NCBI GenBank assembly: GCA_002707495.1
Contig: PAMZ01000004.1
Location: 1-64,000, forward strand
DNA length: 64,000 nt
From: Halobacteriovoraceae bacterium
GTDB taxonomy: Bacteria > Bdellovibrionota > Bacteriovoracia > Bacteriovoracales > Bacteriovoracaceae
Direction of reading: 5' to 3'
The notes below the pieces were generated by a model, which made no database searches, had not been told where the DNA came from, and saw only the letters and a list, made by a program, of their open reading frames with translations. Of the stretch, positions 45,950 to 53,755 are shown piece by piece. The position numbers were made by a program, and so were the translations under genes. Within the stretch, counting starts at the first letter, position 1. Every line of letters starts with the position of its first letter.

Positions 45950-46828
45950 ATGACGAACGAACTTCTCAAGAAAATTGACACAACATATTTAGAAAATCTG
46001 AATGCAAAAAATCATTTTTCATTGTTTGTGGGAACCGAAAAATATCAAATTTTAATCATCAGAGGAATTACTATTGCTGACGAGGAACTCTCTTTTGAAA
46101 CGAAAAATTATATCATTGATAATGATAAAAATATTCACGAATACTCAGACGGATCATTGAGAGCACTTGGTATTGGGCTTAAAGCTGTCGATGAGCTGCT
46201 CGAAGCAATCCTGGTTAAGAATGAGTCAATTATTGAGGCTTACACAAAAGAAATTGACCAGCTTGAAGATAGTTTATACGAGCGAAAAACATCTCGGATC
46301 TTTATGGATAATTGGTTTGACTTAAAAAAGGACCTGGCCAGAATCGAGCGCTATTATGCAAGAAGTATTCATGTCATTAATAGTTTTTATAAGTATTTTC
46401 AAAAGGAAGACTCATTTCCGCACACCGGGTTTCAAGATTTTATGAGTGATATGAGTTATAGCCAGCATAATGTCGGAAACCAGACTTCAAAATTAGACGC
46501 TTTATACACTTATTACGGATCTATTAAAAACGATAAGTTGAATAACAACCTTTATACCTTAACTGTATTGTCCGCAATTTTTCTCCCTTTAAATTTAATT
46601 GTGGGTTTTTTTGGAATGAATACTGAAAATTTGTTTTTTAAAGATAATCCTCACGGAACTCAAAACGTGGCGCTAATTTTAGGAGGAACATTTGTCTTGG
46701 CATTCCTGGGAATTCCCTTAGTTAAAATTTTAGACAAGTACATCTTGAGATTTTTGTTAGGCAAATCCCATATATACAAGAAAGTTAGCGGGAAGATTGA
46801 TAAGATCGAAGAAATTTTAAAAATGTAA
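45950..46828 (+). CDS. CorA-like divalent cation transporter
   Basis: The 292-aa protein has a cytoplasmic alpha/beta N-terminus, a long helical stalk (about 75-205) and two C-terminal membrane helices joined by the GMN signature in FGMNTENLFF. This is the CorA/ZntB topology; the tail after the second helix is longer than usual (about 25 residues). It would pass Mg2+ or another divalent metal. The ATG at 45950 is preceded by aagga. Its stop codon overlaps the start of the next gene (TAATG). Confidence 0.82.
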   Translation: MTNELLKKIDTTYLENLNAKNHFSLFVGTEKYQILIIRGITIADEELSFETKNYIIDNDKNIHEYSDGSLRALGIGLKAVDELLEAILVKNESIIEAYTKEIDQLEDSLYERKTSRIFMDNWFDLKKDLARIERYYARSIHVINSFYKYFQKEDSFPHTGFQDFMSDMSYSQHNVGNQTSKLDALYTYYGSIKNDKLNNNLYTLTVLSAIFLPLNLIVGFFGMNTENLFFKDNPHGTQNVALILGGTFVLAFLGIPLVKILDKYILRFLLGKSHIYKKVSGKIDKIEEILKM

Positions 46829-47541
46829 TGAAGTTATTTGTATTTCTATTCCTATTTAGCCATTTTGCTATTGCGCAAGAAACTATTCTAACAGGGCGTC
46901 CAGGGCAGTCTATCGGTGTTGCAATTGTGGGGCGAGAATATTTCCAAATTCAAAGTGGACTGGAGTCGATTTCGTATAAACAAAACGGTGAAAAGCTTTC
47001 TGATCTAGTAAATAATAATGTTTTTAGAACTGGTTTTTCAAACGGTATTGAACTAAGTGCAGTTTATGACACCGTAAAATTAGACTCTCATAGTTGGAGA
47101 GGACAAAATTTACAAATCGGTGGTAGGGCTAGATTATTTTCAGGTAAAGAGATTACCAGTAGTTTTTAGTCAAGATGGCAAGTGATAAATAATGAAAGTG
47201 AAGCTACTAATAGTTTGAAAACCGTGAGTATTTTGGCCACCAATTATGATCTAGGTGAATTTGGTTCATTAACAAATAATTTAATTTTAAGCAATCTAGG
47301 AGATTCTGCTAATTTCAAAGGTGCTCTTACCTTGGCATATGGGTTTAATCTTACTGATAGTCTAAGTTCTTTTATTGAGTACTATGCTAATCAATCTGAA
47401 GAGGTTTGGAATGGAGCCTGGGATACCGGGTTAGGGTATCTAGTCAACGAGGATTTACTACTGGACTTATCCTTAGGATATGATCTAAGTCGAGATGTAG
47501 ATTCAAGTTTTGTTTCAGTAGGTTTTTCCTATCGCTTTTAA
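46828..47541 (+). pseudogene. Outer-membrane beta-barrel protein interrupted by an in-frame amber stop
   Basis: The first part (46828-47169, 113 aa) has a signal peptide (MKLFVFLFLFSHFAIAQ) then TGRPGQSIGVAIVGREYFQIQSG, resembling the start of MetA-pathway/phenol-degradation-type barrels. After one TAG (47167-47169) the same frame continues to 47541, alternates as membrane beta strands and ends with FSYRF, the terminal-Phe signature of barrels. Without the TAG the protein would have 237 residues. It may be a recent nonsense allele, a read-through gene or a sequencing error. A GTG at 47182 could restart translation but gives no signal peptide. Confidence 0.7.
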
Positions 47542-47545
47542 AGTA

Positions 47546-48565
47546 TTAATGACGGTTTTTGTTCCAGCTTATTCCGAGTGTAATTAGTTTTGAGATAAGG
47601 TCTTTGTATTTGAGACCATAGGCCTCAGCTGATTCTGGAAATTCATCACCACATTGAATACCTGGGTTTGGATTCGCTTCTAAAACATAGGCTTTTCCAT
47701 TTTCGTCAAAACGAAAGTCCATTCGTGCATAGCCTGACAAACCGAGAGCCTTATAGGCTTTTTTTGTCAGGATTTTAAGCTTTTCTGTTTCCTGTTCAGA
47801 TAGGTTTGCCGCACGTATCGATCTTATTCCATACTTTTCTCGGTACTTGTCATCCCATTTTACTTTTTCTGTAGCAAACTTTTTTACACCTTTGGGCATT
47901 TGAGTAAATTCAAGCTCCCATACAGGTAGGGTGGTGACTCTCTTGTTGCCAAAGATACCAACGTAGAGTTCTCTTCCTTTTATATACTGTTCTGCAATCA
48001 CGTCTGTCCCATAAGTCTCATGAATAAATTCAACACGCTCTTTTAGCGCTTCGAAGTTATTAACCACTGATGCTTGAGCGATACCAGTAGAAGCTTCCTC
48101 GGTTGTTGTTTTAACTATAAGCGGGTAGAAAAACTTTTTCGTTTCTTTTATTTTTTGGTTTTTCGGAAAAACGAAAAATTTCGGTACAGGTATTCTATGA
48201 AAGGTCAGAATTTTTTTACTTAAAGCTTTGTCTCTAGCGAGTGTTAATCCTCTTGGGTTACAACCAGTATAGGCTTGTCTCTTTAACTCCAAATAAGAAA
48301 CAATATGTTGATCAAACGTCGGATTCCCGTCGAACTCTTCTAAAAGATTAAAAACTATATGTGGTTTAAACTCGTCTAGAGCATTTCTTAATAGTTCTAG
48401 GTTACCTACAATTCCTAAGGGGTGCACCGTATGTCCAAGCTCTCGAAGAGTCTCCATAACATCGTACTCAGTCTTCCAATCGGCAGATAAGTACTCTTCC
48501 TCAGTAAAGTCCTCTGGCGGAATAAGTGACTTATGCATCAGGACTAGGACTTTGTATTTGGCCAT
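47546..48565 (-). CDS. D-Ala-D-Ala-ligase-like ATP-grasp enzyme
   Basis: The 339-aa protein has the D-alanine-D-alanine ligase fold: an N-terminal domain ending in FNLLEEFDGNPTFDQHIVSYLE, DKALSKKILTFHRIPVPKF, the ATP-loop region PLIVKTTTEEASTGI, RELYVGIFGN and the metal-binding DFRFDENGKAYVLEANPNPG. The catalytic core is complete, but spacing and neighbours differ from cell-wall Ddl, so it more likely ligates another carboxylate and amine. Its start lies four bases after the stop of the peptidase-like gene, in one operon. It heads one side of a possible peptide-metabolism cluster. Confidence 0.82.
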   Translation of the reverse strand: MAKYKVLVLMHKSLIPPEDFTEEEYLSADWKTEYDVMETLRELGHTVHPLGIVGNLELLRNALDEFKPHIVFNLLEEFDGNPTFDQHIVSYLELKRQAYTGCNPRGLTLARDKALSKKILTFHRIPVPKFFVFPKNQKIKETKKFFYPLIVKTTTEEASTGIAQASVVNNFEALKERVEFIHETYGTDVIAEQYIKGRELYVGIFGNKRVTTLPVWELEFTQMPKGVKKFATEKVKWDDKYREKYGIRSIRAANLSEQETEKLKILTKKAYKALGLSGYARMDFRFDENGKAYVLEANPNPGIQCGDEFPESAEAYGLKYKDLISKLITLGISWNKNRH

Positions 48566-48569
48566 TTTC

Positions 48570-49667
48570 TTATCTCGCTATTCGATGACTACCTTGGTGT
48601 ATATATTCAATAGTAACTACGGATAACATAGAAATAAACTGGTTTTTTGACTGCTCAAAGGGAAATTTGAGTTTTAAATTCAACTCATCGCAACGATTAG
48701 TAACTTCCTCTAAAATCTCATTAATCGTGTATTGATAAGCTCCAGTCCACGGAGAAACGCTTTTTCGTACGTCTTTTTTGATCTTTCTGATGAAAGTTGA
48801 TGCCTTAATTCCCTTAGAAAGGTCTGGATTATTAGTAAAAAGTTTTAATAAGTAGACGTCAAAAACACTTGGGTGGTTTACCCCATAGTGATCGATCTTT
48901 TCTTCAAAATAATCCCCCAAGGTCTTAGTGAGTTGATTTTGGGGATCAATTTTTCTTCGAGTTTTTAAAAGTGGCTTTGTATGAGAAATTTCTTGCATTA
49001 ATTCATCCATATATTGGAGCTTTTGATAAGCGCCTCTCCACTTTGGATAACGTTTTTTCCAGCCAGATCTCGGATTGAGCCAGACCGCAAAGGTCTCAGC
49101 AAAGTCTTCATCGGGATGACTTTGTGAATACCAACCGTTGAGATGAACAACATATTTTTTGCTAAAAGGTTTTGGAGCATAGGTATCTTGATATTTAATA
49201 GTAGATTTTCCAAATAACTGCTGGCGCTTTCTTCTTCTTCTGAGCTGGTAGGCATTGTCAATTGCATGTCCACATTCATGTCTAAGAAGTTTCATAAAGG
49301 TGGCCGGAGTCCCTCCTTCAACGTCGTAGAGGTTTTTTTCTTGGAGTTTCGCAAGCCTTTTGTGTGAGAGGTAAAATGGTATCGCGATGCCGGTATGAGC
49401 ATCAGGAGTAAACCACTCATCTGAGAACCAAAAATAAGGACGAAAGGCTGAAAGTCCTTTTAGATCTAATTCAGATTGAAGTTTTTCAAGGTAGGGCACA
49501 AGTCCGGTCTTCTCCAGGGGAATAAAGATATCTTTGAGACGTAATTGGTATAGCTCTTTTTCATCTAAAGAGCTCCACTTAGTTCTTTGAGTGCTAGATT
49601 TAAAAAGTCCTATATTTATTTCCTTGCTGTAAGGATTTATTGTCACATGCAAGAGAAGACCTTTCAA
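48570..49667 (-). CDS. Putative zinc-dependent peptidase
   Basis: The 365-aa protein has no signal peptide. It contains KLLRHECGHAIDNAY (HEXXH zinc site) and, about 65 residues on, SQSHPDEDFAETFAVWLN, whose DEDFAE could supply the third ligand, a pattern seen in putative zinc-binding metallopeptidases. Arginine-rich RRRRKRQQ follows the site. It is the first gene of an operon with the ATP-grasp gene, divergent from the acetyltransferase-nitrilase gene. Starts at TTG 49667 or 49652 are possible; the latter is better spaced from aaagg. Confidence 0.7.
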   Translation of the reverse strand: MKGLLLHVTINPYSKEINIGLFKSSTQRTKWSSLDEKELYQLRLKDIFIPLEKTGLVPYLEKLQSELDLKGLSAFRPYFWFSDEWFTPDAHTGIAIPFYLSHKRLAKLQEKNLYDVEGGTPATFMKLLRHECGHAIDNAYQLRRRRKRQQLFGKSTIKYQDTYAPKPFSKKYVVHLNGWYSQSHPDEDFAETFAVWLNPRSGWKKRYPKWRGAYQKLQYMDELMQEISHTKPLLKTRRKIDPQNQLTKTLGDYFEEKIDHYGVNHPSVFDVYLLKLFTNNPDLSKGIKASTFIRKIKKDVRKSVSPWTGAYQYTINEILEEVTNRCDELNLKLKFPFEQSKNQFISMLSVVTIEYIHQGSHRIAR

Positions 49668-49697
49668 GTTTGTCTCACTTAAGCACCACAGTGCATA

Positions 49698-49727
49698 TTG
49701 TCACTAGCCGAGTCATTTAGCGATAAT
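49698..49727 (+). promoter_or_regulatory. Promoter producing a leaderless message for the acetyltransferase-nitrilase gene
   Basis: ttgtca (49698-49703) and gataat (49722-49727) are separated by 18 bases and end six bases before ATG 49734. Transcription would start at or beside that ATG, and no Shine-Dalgarno is present, so the transcript should be leaderless. Hexamers match consensus at 5/6 each. Confidence 0.5.
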
Positions 49728-49733
49728 ATGCCT

Positions 49734-51257
49734 ATGAAAACACCATTAGAAATCAGAAACGCTAAGTCCTCAGATATCAAAGACATTGTTAGACTTTCAG
49801 AAAAAGCTTATCCCAAAATGGGAGGTTATAAAGCAGATACCATTAGAGGCCAGATAAATAATTTCCGAGACGGATGCTTTGTCATACTCATGGATGATGT
49901 AATTGTGGCTTACTCAGCTAGTCTAATCATTGATGAGCAAAAAGCTTTAAATAAACATAATTGGAAAGAGATAACGGCAAACGGCTTTGGTTCAACTCAT
50001 AATTCAGATGGAGATTACCTCTACGGCTATGAGACCTGTGTTGATCCGGATGTACGAGGTAGAAGGCTTGGACAAAGAATTTATAATGCTAGAAAAAGAT
50101 TAGTTAAGTTTTGGGCCTTGAAGGGAATTGTTTTTGGAGGTCGAATTCCGAACTATCGCAAAAAATCTAAAAAAGTAGATAGCGTCGAAGATTATATAGA
50201 AAAAGTAAGTAATAAAGAAATTAAAGATTCAACTCTAGGATTTCATTTAAGAAATGGGTTTCAAGTTATTGGCGTCTTAGAAAATTATCTTGATAATGAT
50301 TACGATAGTCTCTGTTACGCAGTTCACTTGAAGTGGGATAATCCTGAGTATACAGCTGTCGTCAAAGATGAAAAGAAGCTTTTGAGACAAAACTCAGTTA
50401 GAGTGGTCACGGTTCAGTATCAACAAAGAAAAGTAGAAAGCTTCGATGAGTTCGCGCAAATTGTTGAGTATTATGTGGACGTCGCAGGAGATTATAGAGC
50501 GGACTTCCTTTTATTTCCCGAACTCTTTACAATGCAATTATTATCTATTGATAACGAAGAAGTTACTCCGAGTGCTGCCATAGAAAATATGACGAAGTAC
50601 ACTGAGGCTGTTAAAGACTTGTTTCAGTCTTTGGCGATGAAATATAATGTAAATATCATTGCTGGCTCTCACCCTACACATGTAGGCGATAAAGTAAGAA
50701 ATATTTCATATATTTGCCTGCGTGACGGTTCAATTCATGAGCAGGAAAAAATCCATCCCACTCCTGATGAAAAATACTGGTGGAAAATCGAAGGAGGAGA
50801 TGAAGTAAAGGTCATTGATACCGATTGTGGACCTATCGGAGTCTTAATTTGTTATGATAGTGAGTTTCCTGAACTCACAAGGCATTTGGTTAACCAAGGA
50901 ATCCAATTTCTCTTTGTCCCTTTCCTCACTGATAATAGGCAAGGTTATTGTAGAGTTCGTTATTGTTGCCAGGCACGAGCGATCGAAAACCAGATCTACG
51001 TGGCAATGGCGGGAAATGTAGGAAATTTGCCTCGAGTAAAGAACCTAGATATTCAATATGCTCAAAGCGCTATTTTTACACCATGTGATTTTCCCTTTGC
51101 AAAAGATGGTATTGCTGCCGAGGCAACTCCTAATGTTGAGATGGTGACAATTGCAGATTTGCGAGTTGATACTCTCATTGAAGCAAGGTCTTACGGGGCG
51201 GTTAGAAATTTAAAAGATAGAAGACATGACCTCTATACTGTTAAGTGGCATAAATAA
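49734..51257 (+). CDS. Acetyltransferase-nitrilase fusion protein
   Basis: The 507-aa cytoplasmic protein joins a GNAT domain (about residues 1-205; acetyl-CoA loop DPDVRGRRLGQRIYNARKR) to a carbon-nitrogen hydrolase (about 220-507). The nitrilase triad is Glu in LFPELFTMQ, Lys in EQEKIHPTP and Cys in VLICYDSEFP. Such fusions occur widely in bacteria, but their substrate is not established. The proximity of ATP-grasp ligases suggests N-acylation and deamidation of a small peptide or amino-acid derivative. The ATG at 49734 is chosen from the adjacent promoter; an upstream in-frame TTG or ATG would lie within it. Confidence 0.8.
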   Translation: MKTPLEIRNAKSSDIKDIVRLSEKAYPKMGGYKADTIRGQINNFRDGCFVILMDDVIVAYSASLIIDEQKALNKHNWKEITANGFGSTHNSDGDYLYGYETCVDPDVRGRRLGQRIYNARKRLVKFWALKGIVFGGRIPNYRKKSKKVDSVEDYIEKVSNKEIKDSTLGFHLRNGFQVIGVLENYLDNDYDSLCYAVHLKWDNPEYTAVVKDEKKLLRQNSVRVVTVQYQQRKVESFDEFAQIVEYYVDVAGDYRADFLLFPELFTMQLLSIDNEEVTPSAAIENMTKYTEAVKDLFQSLAMKYNVNIIAGSHPTHVGDKVRNISYICLRDGSIHEQEKIHPTPDEKYWWKIEGGDEVKVIDTDCGPIGVLICYDSEFPELTRHLVNQGIQFLFVPFLTDNRQGYCRVRYCCQARAIENQIYVAMAGNVGNLPRVKNLDIQYAQSAIFTPCDFPFAKDGIAAEATPNVEMVTIADLRVDTLIEARSYGAVRNLKDRRHDLYTVKWHK

Positions 51258-51344
51258 AACTTATTAAATTCGGTTTTGGCGAATATGTGAACCTTAAGAT
51301 TTACGTTGAGTGTATCGATATGCTTTAATGTAATTGGAGGAACT

Positions 51345-51479
51345 ATGGACGAATCAAATCAAAAAAATGAAATGAACGAAGAATTACAGGCACTTGAGGA
51401 CTTTAATGAAAAGAACGTTGAGCCTATGAACCACACACGAGATAGCCTATCCGATGATTACACACTGTCCTATCTTTAG
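51345..51479 (+). CDS. Small acidic peptide gene (44 aa)
   Basis: ATG 51345 follows a strong ttggagg site (51334-51340) and encodes a 44-aa, strongly polar, Glu/Asn-rich peptide beginning MDESNQKNEMNEELQALEDF and ending SLSDDYTLSYL. No homologue is recognised. Its position directly behind the acetyltransferase-nitrilase gene and between ligase genes makes it a possible peptide substrate or regulator. The gene continues into a second small ORF 11 bases later. Confidence 0.55.
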   Translation: MDESNQKNEMNEELQALEDFNEKNVEPMNHTRDSLSDDYTLSYL

Positions 51480-51489
51480 GAGGTGCGTA

Positions 51490-51561
51490 ATGCAAATTCG
51501 ATTTTTACTAACTTTCTTCATTTTAGTAGTATTACTTAATGGAGCGCAAACACAATTTTAA
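51490..51561 (+). CDS. Tiny hydrophobic peptide or leader (23 aa) coupled to a LysR gene
   Basis: ATG 51490 follows a perfect aggagg (51478-51483) and encodes MQIRFLLTFFILVVLLNGA then QTQF. It is one membrane helix or signal-like segment. It overlaps the start of the LysR gene (ATG 51539) by 23 bases in another frame, and that gene has no ribosome site of its own, so this ORF likely drives its translation. It could also be a functional small membrane protein. Confidence 0.5.
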   Translation: MQIRFLLTFFILVVLLNGAQTQF

Positions 51562-52501
51562 TTGGAACCATCTTTTTTATTTTTACCAAGTAGCTGAGCT
51601 AGGCTCTCTTAAAAAGGGGGCCAGTCTACTGGGACTTGCACCTTCGACTGTAAGCGAGCAGCTGAAAAAGCTTGAGTCTAAGCTTGGTAGTAAGCTGATT
51701 CAGAAAAGTGGATCAGGTATTAAGTTAACTTCCGAAGGTCAAAAATTGCTCAGTCGTTGTCGGTCTATTTTCGAAGAAGGAAACAAATTACTCGAAGAAA
51801 TTTCTGAAGATGTGATAGGTGGTTACCCCGTCAAAATTGGAATTGATGAAACAATTTCTTATGATGTTTCCAATGAGTTTGCCTCGCAATACTGGGACTA
51901 TTATACAACATTTGGGTCAGTTTATACTTACCGACAACAGAATCACGAAACATTGATTCAATCTCTCAATCAGGGTTTGATAGACTGGGGGATTTCTATT
52001 CAAAAGCCGATAAAGAAGTCTTTGGAGTATGCTGAAATTGGATCTTTTGAAGTTGTATTCTGTTGCTCAGAGGAATTGTTTAATCGGTTTATTGATCCTA
52101 TTGATTTGTTAAATAATATCCCGTTTGGAGAGTCGAATTGGGACAAAGTTCTAAATAAATCGGTTTATAAATATCTTAAACAACACGGTGTTATCCCTCA
52201 GGAAAGAATCCTTAGTGACCACTCAGGGTTTTTGCAGAAGCTATGTAGGCGAGGACGATGTGTCACTTATATGGCAAAAAATCCAATGCAAAAGTATCCG
52301 GGGCTTAGAACTTTCTCTCTAGATAACCCTTTGCGAGTTACACTTTACGCCATATGGAAGAAATCTGACTCTGGTCTAGTGGCCATTACTAGATTGAAAG
52401 ATTTAATCAATTCAACCTTCTCGACACTTCCTCATCGCTATAAAGATGTTGACCTACAAATTGAAGTGTCTGAAGTATCTGAAGATTTATTGAAAAAATA
52501 A
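51539..52501 (+). CDS. LysR-type regulator, NhaR-like
   Basis: The 320-aa protein has the LysR helix-turn-helix near residues 20-65 (FYFYQVAELGSLKKGASLLGLAPSTVSEQLKKLE) and a substrate-binding effector domain (about 90-300). The opening NFNWNHLFYFY resembles NhaR-like members. It has a close paralogue at 52883-53755. No ribosome binding site is visible before ATG 51539; translation is probably coupled to the preceding tiny ORF. It is a candidate regulator of the surrounding ligase genes. Confidence 0.85.
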   Translation: MERKHNFNWNHLFYFYQVAELGSLKKGASLLGLAPSTVSEQLKKLESKLGSKLIQKSGSGIKLTSEGQKLLSRCRSIFEEGNKLLEEISEDVIGGYPVKIGIDETISYDVSNEFASQYWDYYTTFGSVYTYRQQNHETLIQSLNQGLIDWGISIQKPIKKSLEYAEIGSFEVVFCCSEELFNRFIDPIDLLNNIPFGESNWDKVLNKSVYKYLKQHGVIPQERILSDHSGFLQKLCRRGRCVTYMAKNPMQKYPGLRTFSLDNPLRVTLYAIWKKSDSGLVAITRLKDLINSTFSTLPHRYKDVDLQIEVSEVSEDLLKK

Positions 52502-52541
52502 ATCCCCTAGGGGCAAAGCGAGCGTCTGGTCCCTAGGGGAT
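52502..52541 (-). terminator. Inverted-repeat terminator of the secreted peptide gene
   Basis: Perfect 11-base arms atcccctaggg/ccctaggggat (52502-52512 and 52531-52541) flank an 18-base loop. On the reverse strand the hairpin is followed by atttattttttc, so it should end the transcript of the small gene at 52550-52741; on the plus strand it has no T tract. Confidence 0.65.
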
Positions 52542-52549
52542 GGAGTTAA

Positions 52550-52741
52550 TTAGTAATCGTCCGAAGATTCTGTATCGCCGGACTCAACAAATTCTTCTGT
52601 GTCTACCATTGGCTCAGCTGATTCATCAATCAGAACTTCTTCGCTTTGCTCGGTATAATCCTCTTGTGCCATTGTAGGCTGGCTTCCGCTCAGAATGAGG
52701 AGTGTTACGAAAACTCCTAAAATCTTAATTGTTGTGGTCAT
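52550..52741 (-). CDS. Small secreted acidic peptide
   Basis: The 63-aa preprotein has a signal peptide (about 1-25, ending PTMAQ) and a mature part of about 38 residues that is almost all Glu, Asp, Ser and Thr, ending ESSDDY. The very strong aaaggagg site and its own terminator argue for high expression. It sits between two LysR genes and is divergent from the second. It shares the SDDY tetrapeptide with the 44-aa peptide at 51345. It may be a secreted product or substrate of the local ligases. Confidence 0.6.
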   Translation of the reverse strand: MTTTIKILGVFVTLLILSGSQPTMAQEDYTEQSEEVLIDESAEPMVDTEEFVESGDTESSDDY

Positions 52742-52798
52742 AATGACCTCCTTTTACAACAAAATTTCAAGATGCCTATCCCAACATCTTATCTACAG

Positions 52799-52827
52799 CC
52801 TAATTATCGAGCTGTTTTTAAATTAGG
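52799..52827. promoter_or_regulatory. Inverted repeat, likely LysR operator
   Basis: Arms cctaatt/aattagg (52799-52805 and 52821-52827) are separated by 15 bases in the divergent region between the acidic peptide gene and the second LysR gene. This suits a LysR-type T-N11-A-like site. Position and symmetry are seen; binding is inferred. A TATAAT (52860-52865) on the plus strand could be the -10 box of the LysR gene. Confidence 0.45.
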
Positions 52828-52882
52828 TAAAATCGTTTTATTTCCATTTTTAGTTAGGTTATAATTAATCGAAAGGAAGAAG

Positions 52883-53755
52883 ATGGACAGACTTAATTTT
52901 AGCCATTTTTACTATTTTTATATTGTTGCCAAAGAGGGGTCAATAAAAACGGCAGCGGAAAAGCTCTTTGTCTCTCAACCTACAATAAGTGACCAAATTA
53001 AATTGCTTGAGGATTATTTTCAATGCTCTCTTTTTGAAAGGAAACACCGACAATTGGAATTGACCAAAGAAGGGTTTTTGGCCCTCGAATATGCTGATAA
53101 AGTTTTTCAGATGTCTAGAGAGTTAACATCGAGATTAAGAAATGATGTTAAATTACCAAAAACAAGTTTTGATGTAGGAATGAGTCCTTACATGGGACAA
53201 TTCTTTCTTTACAGCCAAATTCTCCCATTATTTCATCAGAGGGATTACACCATAAATTTAAGGCATGATAATAGGCATTTGCTATTGGCGGAGTTAGAGC
53301 AAGGCAACCTTGATATGATCTTTACAGATGAAAAAGAAACGCTTCCTAGTGGCTTTAAAGCCTATAAAATTGGTCAGAATCGAACCTATGCTGTAGCTCA
53401 TAAAAAATATAAAAAAGTTAAATCCAATTTTCCTGAAAAGCTTAGTGAGGTTCCTTATTTTGCTTATAATGATAATGAGCCAAAACTAAAGTATGAAATT
53501 GATCTATTCTTTCGACAAAATAATATTAGTCCAAGAATTATAGGTGAAGGGGATGATATAGATCTCTTTCAGGTTGTCACTGAAAATGGCTTAGGCTTTA
53601 CTGTCGTATCTGAGGCTGCAAAAACTCGCTTTTGTCTTAATAAAGATGTGATAGTATTAGGTGAAATTGAAGAACTACAAACGACCATGTGGGGAGTTTT
53701 AAAACAAAATGACCGAGGACTGGGTTATCAGTTCTTGAAAGGAAAATTGAGTTGA
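52883..53755 (+). CDS. LysR-type regulator, NhaR-like
   Basis: The 290-aa protein has a LysR helix-turn-helix (FYYFYIVAKEGSIKTAAEKLFVSQPTISDQIKLLE, about 10-45) and an effector-binding domain. It is a paralogue of the regulator at 51539-52501. ATG 52883 follows aaaggaag. Its stop codon overlaps the start of the next ATP-grasp gene, so it and the downstream ligase and deacylase genes form one operon, strongly suggesting it controls them or the divergent peptide gene. Confidence 0.88.
   Translation: MDRLNFSHFYYFYIVAKEGSIKTAAEKLFVSQPTISDQIKLLEDYFQCSLFERKHRQLELTKEGFLALEYADKVFQMSRELTSRLRNDVKLPKTSFDVGMSPYMGQFFLYSQILPLFHQRDYTINLRHDNRHLLLAELEQGNLDMIFTDEKETLPSGFKAYKIGQNRTYAVAHKKYKKVKSNFPEKLSEVPYFAYNDNEPKLKYEIDLFFRQNNISPRIIGEGDDIDLFQVVTENGLGFTVVSEAAKTRFCLNKDVIVLGEIEELQTTMWGVLKQNDRGLGYQFLKGKLS

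Noticed and set aside
47546-48565. Cell-wall D-alanine-D-alanine ligase (ddl)
   Set aside because: The neighbours are not cell-wall genes and the substrate region differs, so a more general ATP-grasp ligase is the safer call.
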